A DNA stretch of 27,033 nt, taken from positions 92,826 to 119,858 of the forward strand of contig DKIP01000058.1 of NCBI GenBank assembly GCA_002454335.1, in the 5' to 3' direction. The notes below the pieces were generated by a model. The model ran no database searches and was not told the origin of the DNA. It saw nothing but the letters and a program-made list of their open reading frames with translations. A program made the translations under genes and the position numbers. The stretch comes from Cytophagaceae bacterium UBA6715 (GTDB lineage Bacteria; Bacteroidota; Bacteroidia; Cytophagales; Spirosomataceae). Shown piece after piece: positions 15,248-21,759 of this stretch. Every line of letters begins with the position of its first letter. Position 1 is the first letter of the stretch.

Positions 15248-16359
15248 AAAGCAGGATCTACGCTGTAAACTTTATTTCTGAATTTCAAGGCTAATACAAG
15301 TTCATGTGAACCCAACGAAGTACGCAATGGGCCGTTTACATGCGTTTCATATGAATAACTCAAATTAATTTGTTGGCTCAAGTGCATCCCAAACAAAAAT
15401 CCTATCGCTTCTTTGTGTCGATAGCTTGCCCCTGCCCAAATCGCATCATTAAAGGTAACGCGCATATTGGCTTCCATGCCTAATGAAATTCCTTTCATAT
15501 ACTTTACCAGGAGTGATGGGGAATAGGTCCAAAATTCTCCAGACTTAATCTCCATGCCGGTTTGTAGGAAAATATTGGGACTTGTACTTCCCAACAACAA
15601 GGCTTGATTGTAAACTTTATACGCATCGGCTTCATCAGGGTAAAACGTTTTGCGCGTTAAGGTATCAGCGCCATCACTCGTTCTTAAATAACTGAAGCTA
15701 TCAAATATGAGCTGATTAGCAGACAAGCCGATGTAAAAATTACGATTATAGTATAAGGCCCCTACATTAACGAGCGATTGCCCACCCGAAACTTGACCGC
15801 TGGGGGCTAAAGATGGTAAATTTTGATCTTGGTACATAATGAAAGGATCACCCGGATCCTTCACATTAAAACCTGTCATATTCAAGGATCGGAAATAGTA
15901 CCCTGCGGTAGCACCTACAGCAACTTTGTTTTCTCCCCCGACAGAAAGGTGATAGGCATACGTTCCGGCAATCGAGTTACTCGTCAATCCTCCTATCTGA
16001 TCCGAATAGGCTTGAATACCAATACCCTGATGAAACCCGCTACGTTTGGTCTTTTGGCGGATATAAGTGGGCGAAAAGTTTCTACGTATCGTTTTCGACA
16101 TGAAAGGCGTACGACCTGTGGACGTGCGATCCGATTTATCTATGGCTAAATTTGCGGTCACATAAGCTGTTTTATTTGCTGTATTTAGCCCGGTCCATTG
16201 CGTACGGAATCCTGATTTAATGTCAATATAATCCTCAAAACCCGCAAAGGCAGGATTATAAACATATTTATTCATCATAAACTGCGTAAACTGAGGCGTT
16301 TGCTGCGCAAAGCCTACAAAAGTTAGCATGAAGAATAAAAGGAAAATTAAAAATCTCAT
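15244..16359 (-). CDS. PorP/SprF family type IX secretion membrane protein
   Basis: 371 residues from the ATG at 16359. A longer frame begins at 16380, but the shorter start places the signal peptide MRFLIFLLFFMLTFVGFAQQ at the very N-terminus, with likely cleavage after FAQ. The mature start TPQFTQFMMNKYVYNPAFAGFEDYIDIKSGFRTQWTGL is the hallmark of the PorP/SprF family, which forms an outer-membrane beta-barrel. PorP and SprF work with type IX secretion and, in gliding species, with the secretion of SprB-like adhesins. A GTYAYHLSVG-like strand and the final FRNKVYSVDPAF fit a barrel. No adhesin or OmpA-family partner is adjacent, so this one is probably a stand-alone paralogue. It lies divergent to bshC, with about 106 bases between them. 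Confidence 0.9.
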   Translation of the reverse strand: MRFLIFLLFFMLTFVGFAQQTPQFTQFMMNKYVYNPAFAGFEDYIDIKSGFRTQWTGLNTANKTAYVTANLAIDKSDRTSTGRTPFMSKTIRRNFSPTYIRQKTKRSGFHQGIGIQAYSDQIGGLTSNSIAGTYAYHLSVGGENKVAVGATAGYYFRSLNMTGFNVKDPGDPFIMYQDQNLPSLAPSGQVSGGQSLVNVGALYYNRNFYIGLSANQLIFDSFSYLRTSDGADTLTRKTFYPDEADAYKVYNQALLLGSTSPNIFLQTGMEIKSGEFWTYSPSLLVKYMKGISLGMEANMRVTFNDAIWAGASYRHKEAIGFLFGMHLSQQINLSYSYETHVNGPLRTSLGSHELVLALKFRNKVYSVDPAF

Positions 16360-16465
16360 TCGATTGGTATAGAACCACAAATTTCGCTTAAATATATTTA
16401 ATTTCGTTCGAACTTTCCGGAAATCTATGGGGTTTTTACGGAATGGTTACCAACATATAAGGCCA

Positions 16466-18019
16466 ATGCAAACTCAAACATATCCGCTCAATCAAATAAA
16501 TGGCTTCGGTAAACTGCTAAAAAACTATTTAGCAGATGATTCAGCATTAAAATCCTTATATGGTCATGCACCTACCCTCGCTTCTTTCCAGGCACAAATC
16601 GATTCTAAAAAATCAGTTAACCGACCACTTTTAGTTGAAGTTTTAACAGATCAATACCAAGGACTACCCAATATTCCCAATATCAATAGCTTGGCGGAAT
16701 CAAACACGTTCACCGTTACCACGGGTCATCAGCTGAACTTATTCACGGGACCACTATACGTCATTTTCAAAATCGTCTCTACGATAAATCTAGCAAGGCA
16801 ACTGAAAAAGACCTATCCTACATACAATTTCGTCCCTGTCTATTGGATGGCATCCGAGGATCACGACTGGGATGAAATAAACCATTTACACTTATTTGGC
16901 AAGAAAATCCAATGGGACACCGAACAAAAAGGGCCTGTAGGGCGCTTTGATATTTCCGGCTTGAACAGCATATGGTCAGAACTGCCAAACGGCATTCCTG
17001 TTTTCAAGGAGAGCTATGCTGATGCAAAAAACCTGGCTGATGCCGTTCGCAAATACATGCATGCGCTATTTGGACAGGAAGGCTTGGTCTGTTTGGATGC
17101 GGATGATGCGCGCTTAAAAAGCAGCTTTATTCCAATTATGGAGGCGGATTTGTTGGCCAATAAACACCTAGCCTGCATAAATTCCAGCAACGATATCTTA
17201 ACTAATTTGGGATACAGTCCTCAAATTTATGCGCGTGAAATCAATTTCTTCTACATGCTCGACGGTATGCGGGAACGAATCGAAAAACAGGGCGATGTCT
17301 ATAAGGTACTGAATCAGGCGACACAATTTGATACTGAATCGTTAAGCGCTGAAATTAAAGCCCATCCCGAACGCTTCAGTCCGAATGTTGCTTTACGCCC
17401 CTTATACCAAGAGACCATTCTTCCCAATTTAGCCTATTTGGGCGGCGCGGCAGAAGTGGCCTATTGGTTCCAGTTGAAGGGCATTTTTGATTTACACCAA
17501 ACGCCATTCCCGATTTTACTTCCTCGTAATTTTGGCATCATTATTCCGCCTTTGGAAGCGGCCCGACTAGAAAAATTGGAATTAAGTATTCCGGATATTT
17601 TCCAGGATGAGCGTAGTTTGAGACAACAATTTGTCGACAGGCATACAAAACATGCGTTGGATCTAGGAAATGAGCAGGAACGTTTATCCAATCTGATGTC
17701 GAAAATTGCCCAAAAAGCACAGGCCATCGATGAAACCTTGGAGGCCTCTGTTTTAGCGGAAGAAACTCGCTGGCAAAAAGGGCTTGAACGGCTAAGCAAA
17801 AAAATGCGTAAGGCGGAAGAACGTAACCAAGCTGTAGGTTTAGGGCAAATTCAAGCCATCAAAAATACGCTTTTCCCGGAGGGGACTTGGCAAGAGCGCC
17901 ACACCAACTTCCTTGAGTTTTACCTCAACTACCCAAATCTACTTGTAGATTTACTAGCGACATTAGATCCGCTGAAGTTTGAATTATTTGTCATGTACTT
18001 ACCTGAAAAAGATGCCTGA
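16466..18019 (+). CDS. bshC: Bacillithiol biosynthesis cysteine-adding enzyme BshC
   Basis: 517 residues from ATG 16466. The frame could start at 16427, but the shorter start matches the usual BshC N-terminus. BshC is thought to add cysteine to GlcN-malate to give bacillithiol, a low-molecular-weight thiol that stands in for glutathione. Family blocks are clear: TVTTGHQLNLFTGPLYVIFKIVSTINLARQL, with the GHQ motif, and FVPVYWMASEDHDWDEINH, which resembles the Rossmann-type cytidylyltransferase motif with its histidine. A long coiled-coil region (about 365-460), rich in charged residues, follows, and it is typical of the family. The stop TGA (18017-18019) overlaps the mnmH start by 8 bases. Bacillithiol is used by many Bacteroidota, and the cysteine genes downstream fit this role. 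Confidence 0.95.
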   Translation: MQTQTYPLNQINGFGKLLKNYLADDSALKSLYGHAPTLASFQAQIDSKKSVNRPLLVEVLTDQYQGLPNIPNINSLAESNTFTVTTGHQLNLFTGPLYVIFKIVSTINLARQLKKTYPTYNFVPVYWMASEDHDWDEINHLHLFGKKIQWDTEQKGPVGRFDISGLNSIWSELPNGIPVFKESYADAKNLADAVRKYMHALFGQEGLVCLDADDARLKSSFIPIMEADLLANKHLACINSSNDILTNLGYSPQIYAREINFFYMLDGMRERIEKQGDVYKVLNQATQFDTESLSAEIKAHPERFSPNVALRPLYQETILPNLAYLGGAAEVAYWFQLKGIFDLHQTPFPILLPRNFGIIIPPLEAARLEKLELSIPDIFQDERSLRQQFVDRHTKHALDLGNEQERLSNLMSKIAQKAQAIDETLEASVLAEETRWQKGLERLSKKMRKAEERNQAVGLGQIQAIKNTLFPEGTWQERHTNFLEFYLNYPNLLVDLLATLDPLKFELFVMYLPEKDA

Positions 18020-19049
18020 AAAACTTAGTCCTGAGGCGTTTTTAACGGCTGCGGATCAATATCCTATCTTGGATGTTCGCTCCCCAGGAGAATACCAACG
18101 CGCACACATTCCTGGTGCCATTTCCTTTCCGATATTTGACGATGCAGAACGTGCCCGCGTAGGTACAACCTATAAGCAAGTTGGGAAAGACGCCGCAATC
18201 GAGCTAGGACTGGAATTCGTAGGTCCTAAAATGGCTCAATGGGTGAAGATGGCCAAGAAAATCGCCGTGGACAATACCATCCTCGTGCATTGCTGGCGTG
18301 GCGGCATGCGCTCTGGAAGCATGGCTTGGTTATTTGAGACCGCTGGCTTAAAGGTCAAAATACTCGTTGGCGGCTACAAAGCCTACCGCAATTATGTCCT
18401 AAGCGAATTTGATCGTAAGATTCCATTCGTGGTTTTAGGAGGGAAAACAGGTAGTGGAAAAACCGATATTTTACTCGAGATGCAAAAGCGGGGTGCGCAG
18501 GTCATCGATTTGGAAGGCATTGCCCATCACCGTGGGTCTGTATTTGGGCACTTGGGACTAGCCCCACAACCCACGAGTGAACATTTTGAGAACGAGGTTG
18601 TAGGAAAGCTCCGACACATGGATTATGGCAAGCCTATTTGGATTGAAGACGAAAGTAGGCACATCGGAAAAGTATTTATGCCATTGGGTTTGTATACTCA
18701 GCTTCGTGCTGCACCGGTTTTATTTTTAGATATTCCCGCAGAATTTCGTTTACCTCATTTGGTCGAAGTATATGCCCATTATCCCAAAGAAGCGCTAGCC
18801 CATGCCGTAGGAAAAATTAAAAAACGCTTGGGAGGCGATTTCTACAAAAGTGCGCTGGAGGCTTTAGAAATGGATGATTTTACGCGCGTGGCTGCAATAA
18901 CCTTGAATTACTATGATAAAGCCTATGTACATGGTTTGCACCAAAGACCAGCAGAACAAATTCAAGAAATTGCCATACATACATTAGAAACCACTGCACA
19001 AACGGATGCGGTCATGGCACATCCACTTTGTCAAACCCGATTTTCGTAA
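18012..19049 (+). CDS. mnmH: tRNA 2-selenouridine synthase (2-thiouridine geranyltransferase)
   Basis: 345 residues from ATG 18012; an in-frame ATG at 17979 lies inside bshC and adds residues with no family resemblance. It is also called SelU or YbbB. An N-terminal rhodanese domain has C94 in HCWRGGMRSGSMAW, the active-site cysteine, and residues 19-32 give ILDVRSPGEYQRAH. A P-loop domain follows (GGKTGSGKT, 143-151). The enzyme replaces sulfur with selenium in the wobble 2-thiouridine of certain tRNAs, via a geranylated intermediate. It needs selenophosphate from SelD, which is not visible in this window, so here the product may stop at geranylation. The gene overlaps bshC by 8 bases and lies 5 bases before cysE, so it is in the thiol operon. 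Confidence 0.94.
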   Translation: MPEKLSPEAFLTAADQYPILDVRSPGEYQRAHIPGAISFPIFDDAERARVGTTYKQVGKDAAIELGLEFVGPKMAQWVKMAKKIAVDNTILVHCWRGGMRSGSMAWLFETAGLKVKILVGGYKAYRNYVLSEFDRKIPFVVLGGKTGSGKTDILLEMQKRGAQVIDLEGIAHHRGSVFGHLGLAPQPTSEHFENEVVGKLRHMDYGKPIWIEDESRHIGKVFMPLGLYTQLRAAPVLFLDIPAEFRLPHLVEVYAHYPKEALAHAVGKIKKRLGGDFYKSALEALEMDDFTRVAAITLNYYDKAYVHGLHQRPAEQIQEIAIHTLETTAQTDAVMAHPLCQTRFS

Positions 19050-19054
19050 AGCCT

Positions 19055-19858
19055 ATGTTACCTGAAAAATTCCTAACAGAAATATTGGATCGTCATGTGA
19101 ATACAGACTCCTTTCCTGCTACATCCGATATTAAAAAACTATTTACAAAAATTGTGCTGACGCTATTTCCAGAACAGGCCCGTAAACAATTTTGCCAAAT
19201 AGAAGACTTGCGTCTAGTATGGGAATCCATCGAAAATGGATTGGAAAGTTTGTTGCATGCCATGGCGGATAAATTAGCTGACACGCCACAAAACATTACA
19301 GCAAGGTACATGGAGCGGATTCCTGGGATTTATCAATTGCTGTTAACAGATGTGGAGGCGATGGTGAATGGTGATCCCGCAGCGACGACAGATTATGAAG
19401 TTATTCGTACCTATCCGGGATTTTATGCCTTAGCGTTTTATCGATTGGCACATGGCCTTCACGAGGAGAAAGTACCTTTAATTCCTCGAATTTTAACGGA
19501 ATATGCCCATTCCAAAACGGGTATTGATATTCATCCCGGAGCTCAAATAGGTCAATACTTTTTCATGGATCATGGAACGGGTATTGTGATTGGAGAAACT
19601 TGTGTGATTGGTGAACGCGTAAAAATCTATCAAGGTGTGACCTTGGGAGCGCTTTCCGTAGACAAGTCGATGGCATCCACCAAGCGACATCCGAGTATTG
19701 AAGATGGAGTCGTTATTTATTCTGGTGCTACGATTCTCGGAGGAGACACGGTCGTAGGAGCTAATTCCATCATTGGTGGAAACGTGTGGTTGACTCGCAG
19801 TGTGACGGCCAACACAAAAATATATCATCAAGAAAATCAAAAAATCATTCAAGAATAA
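19055..19858 (+). CDS. cysE: Serine O-acetyltransferase (EpsC/CysE type)
   Basis: 267 residues from ATG 19055. An upstream TTG at 19028 lies inside mnmH and is rejected. The enzyme makes O-acetylserine, the acceptor for cysteine synthesis. The C-terminal half is a left-handed parallel beta-helix: GIDIHPGAQIGQYFFMDHGTG has the catalytic-type D158/H160 and H173, followed by the hexapeptide repeats IVIGETCVIGERVKIYQGVTLG and ATILGGDTVVGANSIIGGNVW. The N-terminal half (1-150) is helical, as in bacterial CysE/EpsC. The C-terminus ends QKIIQE rather than with the isoleucine tail that enteric CysE uses to dock with CysK. It lies 5 bases after mnmH and 1 base before cysM, so cysteine synthesis is co-expressed with bacillithiol synthesis. 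Confidence 0.94.
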   Translation: MLPEKFLTEILDRHVNTDSFPATSDIKKLFTKIVLTLFPEQARKQFCQIEDLRLVWESIENGLESLLHAMADKLADTPQNITARYMERIPGIYQLLLTDVEAMVNGDPAATTDYEVIRTYPGFYALAFYRLAHGLHEEKVPLIPRILTEYAHSKTGIDIHPGAQIGQYFFMDHGTGIVIGETCVIGERVKIYQGVTLGALSVDKSMASTKRHPSIEDGVVIYSGATILGGDTVVGANSIIGGNVWLTRSVTANTKIYHQENQKIIQE

Positions 19859-19859
19859 G

Positions 19860-20735
19860 ATGGCTGCTTTATTAGATTTGGTGGGCAATACACCCCTCGT
19901 TGATTTGAATAAATTGCACAATAACCCCAAGGTTCGCATATTGGGTAAGTTGGAAGGCAATAATCCCGGTGGTTCGGTCAAAGATCGCGCAGCCAAAAAC
20001 ATGATTGAGTCTGCCCTTCAGCGAGGTGACATCAAACCCGGCATGAAATTAATCGAAGCCACATCAGGAAATACCGGAATTGCTTTGGCGATGATTGCGC
20101 GTTTATTTGATTTAGAAATCGAATTAGCCATGCCCGCTAATTCTACACGAGAACGCGTATTAACGATGGAAGCCTTTGGGGCAAAAGTTACCCTCACGGA
20201 AAGCATCGAATCTGCGCGTGATTATGCCGTGGAAAAAGCTGCATCTGGAACGTATGTTTTATTGAATCAGTTTGAAAATCCGGACAACTATTTAGCCCAT
20301 TACAAAACGACAGGGCCCGAGATTTACCGGGATACACAAGGGAAAGTCACCCATTTTGTCAGTTCGATGGGAACGACAGGGACGATTATGGGAACGTCAA
20401 TGTATCTAAAGGAGCAGAATCCAGCCATTCAGATTGTGGGCTGTCAGCCAACAGAAGGGTCTAAAATTCCTGGGATTCGTCGGTGGCCTGAGGCTTACCG
20501 ACCGAAAATCTACCAACCGGAACGCGTAGATCGCATCATGGACATTTCGGAAGAAGAGGCAACAGCAATGACCCGCCGGATGGCGAAGGTAGAAGGTGTA
20601 TTTGGTGGAATGAGTAGTGGCGGTGCCGTGGCAGCAAGTATTCGCTTAGCGAATGAATTAGACGAAGGACTTATTGTATGTATCATTTGCGACCGTGGGG
20701 ATCGCTATTTGTCGAGCGGATTATTTGGCGAGTAA
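19860..20735 (+). CDS. cysM: Cysteine synthase B (O-acetylserine sulfhydrylase)
   Basis: 291 residues. A fold-type II PLP enzyme that joins O-acetylserine with sulfide, or thiosulfate for CysM, to make cysteine. The PLP lysine is K41 in NNPGGSVKDRAAK, the substrate loop is TSGNTG (68-73), and the phosphate-binding glycine loop is SSMGTTGTIMG. The segment GIRRWPEAYRPKIYQPERVD is typical of CysM rather than CysK, and the short C-terminus also fits CysM. It starts 1 base after the cysE stop. The 3' end overlaps the convergent lipoprotein gene by 15 bases (20721-20735), so no terminator separates them. Use of thiosulfate as donor is inferred from the subfamily. Confidence 0.95.
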   Translation: MAALLDLVGNTPLVDLNKLHNNPKVRILGKLEGNNPGGSVKDRAAKNMIESALQRGDIKPGMKLIEATSGNTGIALAMIARLFDLEIELAMPANSTRERVLTMEAFGAKVTLTESIESARDYAVEKAASGTYVLLNQFENPDNYLAHYKTTGPEIYRDTQGKVTHFVSSMGTTGTIMGTSMYLKEQNPAIQIVGCQPTEGSKIPGIRRWPEAYRPKIYQPERVDRIMDISEEEATAMTRRMAKVEGVFGGMSSGGAVAASIRLANELDEGLIVCIICDRGDRYLSSGLFGE

Positions 20736-21275
20736 CACGCCCATTAATTGATAATGCGTCGGAGACATCCAGCGCATTTGTTGGGAGCCTTCTATCGAAT
20801 AGGTCTGTACATGCCCATCTGTAAAATTCATGTGTAATTTTTTGTGTGTTTCGAAAAGAAAATTCTTTTCGTCAATGACAATTTCAACCTTGGCGGGTCT
20901 ATCCAACGCATCCAATTGAATGTATAATTTCTTAACGTCCAAATTTTCATTAGCTTTCAACGAATACCAAACAAATCCATCCTCAGACAGATTATCGTAG
21001 GCCGACGCAGCAGCTGGAGTATTCAAGTCGGCATGCAGAAACATCGCCCATTCTTGCTTCCAATCAATCGTGGGAAGTTGTTTTTCTTCCTTTTTCCCGT
21101 CCAATAAAATAGTTTTTTGTACTTTTTGCGGATGTCTGCCAAGGGAGTCTATCTGGGCTGTGAGGTATTTCTCCCAAGGGTAAAATACGGGTTTTGCACT
21201 TTCCTCAGTAGCAGGTTTACATGCGAAAATGAGGCAGGATAAAAGCAGGGAATAAGAGATTCGGGAAATCAACAT
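20721..21275 (-). CDS. Uncharacterised lipoprotein
   Basis: 184 residues. The N-terminus SYSLLLSCLIFACKP has a lipobox-like LIFAC with cysteine at residue 19, so the protein is lipidated and periplasmic. I do not recognise the family. The mature part has DGKKEEKQLPTIDWKQEWAMFLHADLNTPAAASAYD, then a predicted beta-rich C-terminal half (KVEIVIDEKNFLFETHKKLHMNF, HVQTYSIEGSQQMRWMSP). Such short beta-rich lipoproteins of Bacteroidota are often poorly annotated. The gene starts only 11 bases after an intrinsic terminator of the xre gene, and it overlaps the 3' end of cysM on the other strand by 15 bases. No promoter could be recognised in the gap, so its expression is a puzzle. Confidence 0.75.
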   Translation of the reverse strand: MLISRISYSLLLSCLIFACKPATEESAKPVFYPWEKYLTAQIDSLGRHPQKVQKTILLDGKKEEKQLPTIDWKQEWAMFLHADLNTPAAASAYDNLSEDGFVWYSLKANENLDVKKLYIQLDALDRPAKVEIVIDEKNFLFETHKKLHMNFTDGHVQTYSIEGSQQMRWMSPTHYQLMGVLLAK

Positions 21276-21286
21276 AGCTTAAAGGT

Positions 21287-21322
21287 AAAAAAAATCCTTG
21301 ACGCTAGAAAACGTCAAGGATT
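21287..21322 (-). terminator. Rho-independent terminator after the xre gene
   Basis: A perfect 11-bp inverted repeat, AATCCTTGACG (21293-21303) and CGTCAAGGATT (21312-21322), flanks an 8-base loop. On the minus strand it is followed by a run of eight U residues (21294-21287), so it works in the minus direction only. It lies 7 bases after the xre stop and 11 bases before the lipoprotein start. Confidence 0.85.
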
Positions 21323-21329
21323 GTGTGAA

Positions 21330-21536
21330 CTAGGCTCCAATCATTTCATCAATAGGAATACTAAGGACACGAGTTAAATGGTAGAGTTTTTGAGCATTTG
21401 GATAGTGCTTACCTGATTCCCAATAATTATAAGCACTTTGGCTAACTCCTACTGCAGATGCAACTTGCTGTTGTGTCATCCGTTTAGATTGCCGAGATTT
21501 AATCAGTAGGACTGAAAAAAGATGTTTTGTTTTCAT
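21330..21536 (-). CDS. Small XRE-family helix-turn-helix regulator
   Basis: 68 residues, almost entirely one HTH_3 domain. The helix-turn-helix reads MTQQQVASAVGVSQSAYNYWESGKHYPNAQKLYHL (about 20-54), with the typical VSQSAYNYWESG recognition helix and following loop. There is no partner domain, toxin or antitoxin next to it, so it is likely a stand-alone repressor or activator with one DNA-binding domain, perhaps acting as a dimer. A terminator lies just downstream, so it is probably monocistronic or read through into the lipoprotein gene. A pair of 11-base direct repeats upstream (21569-21593) could be its operator. The start at 21536 is the first ATG of the frame. Confidence 0.88.
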   Translation of the reverse strand: MKTKHLFSVLLIKSRQSKRMTQQQVASAVGVSQSAYNYWESGKHYPNAQKLYHLTRVLSIPIDEMIGA

Positions 21537-21568
21537 GATGATTAGGGTTAGGTGAATTTTTCATTCGG

Positions 21569-21593
21569 GAATATTTAAAAATGAATGTTTAAA
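21569..21593. repeat. Pair of 11-base direct repeats upstream of the xre gene
   Basis: GAATATTTAAA (21569-21579) and GAATGTTTAAA (21583-21593) differ at one base and are spaced 14 bases apart, start to start. CATTC at 21562-21566 also forms an inverted partner of GAATG (21583-21587). They lie 33-57 bases before the xre start in the 223-base gene-free stretch 21537-21759. They may be operator half-sites, but the DNA is very AT-rich and chance repeats are likely. The rest of that gap holds the terminator at 21714-21742 and no other gene. Confidence 0.3.
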
Positions 21594-21710
21594 TGCAATG
21601 CTTTTGCCTATATATTTCATTATTTATCACTATTTCGGTTGATTTATTTATAAAACGGCACAACATTTGATAAAATGGAAATAAATTTTCCCTTTAAGAA
21701 AGTTTCAAAA

Positions 21711-21742
21711 TAAAAAGCCCGAGACAAACTGCCTCGGGCTTT
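21711..21742 (-). terminator. Rho-independent terminator after the GMC oxidoreductase gene
   Basis: AAAGCCCGAG (21714-21723) and CTCGGGCTTT (21733-21742) form a perfect 10-bp GC-rich stem with a 9-base loop. Read on the minus strand it is followed by TTTTTATTTT. It starts 18 bases beyond the stop of the GMC gene, so it closes the fucosidase/dehydrogenase operon. Confidence 0.85.
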
Positions 21743-21759
21743 CAACTTGTAGATTAATC

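Noticed and set aside
19493..20002. 169-residue open frame on the minus strand
   Set aside because: It overlaps cysE and cysM, both firmly identified, and its translation shows no family features.
21330..21536. Toxin-antitoxin pair involving the small XRE protein
   Set aside because: No toxin-like gene lies next to it, and the downstream lipoprotein is separated by a terminator and looks like a periplasmic protein.
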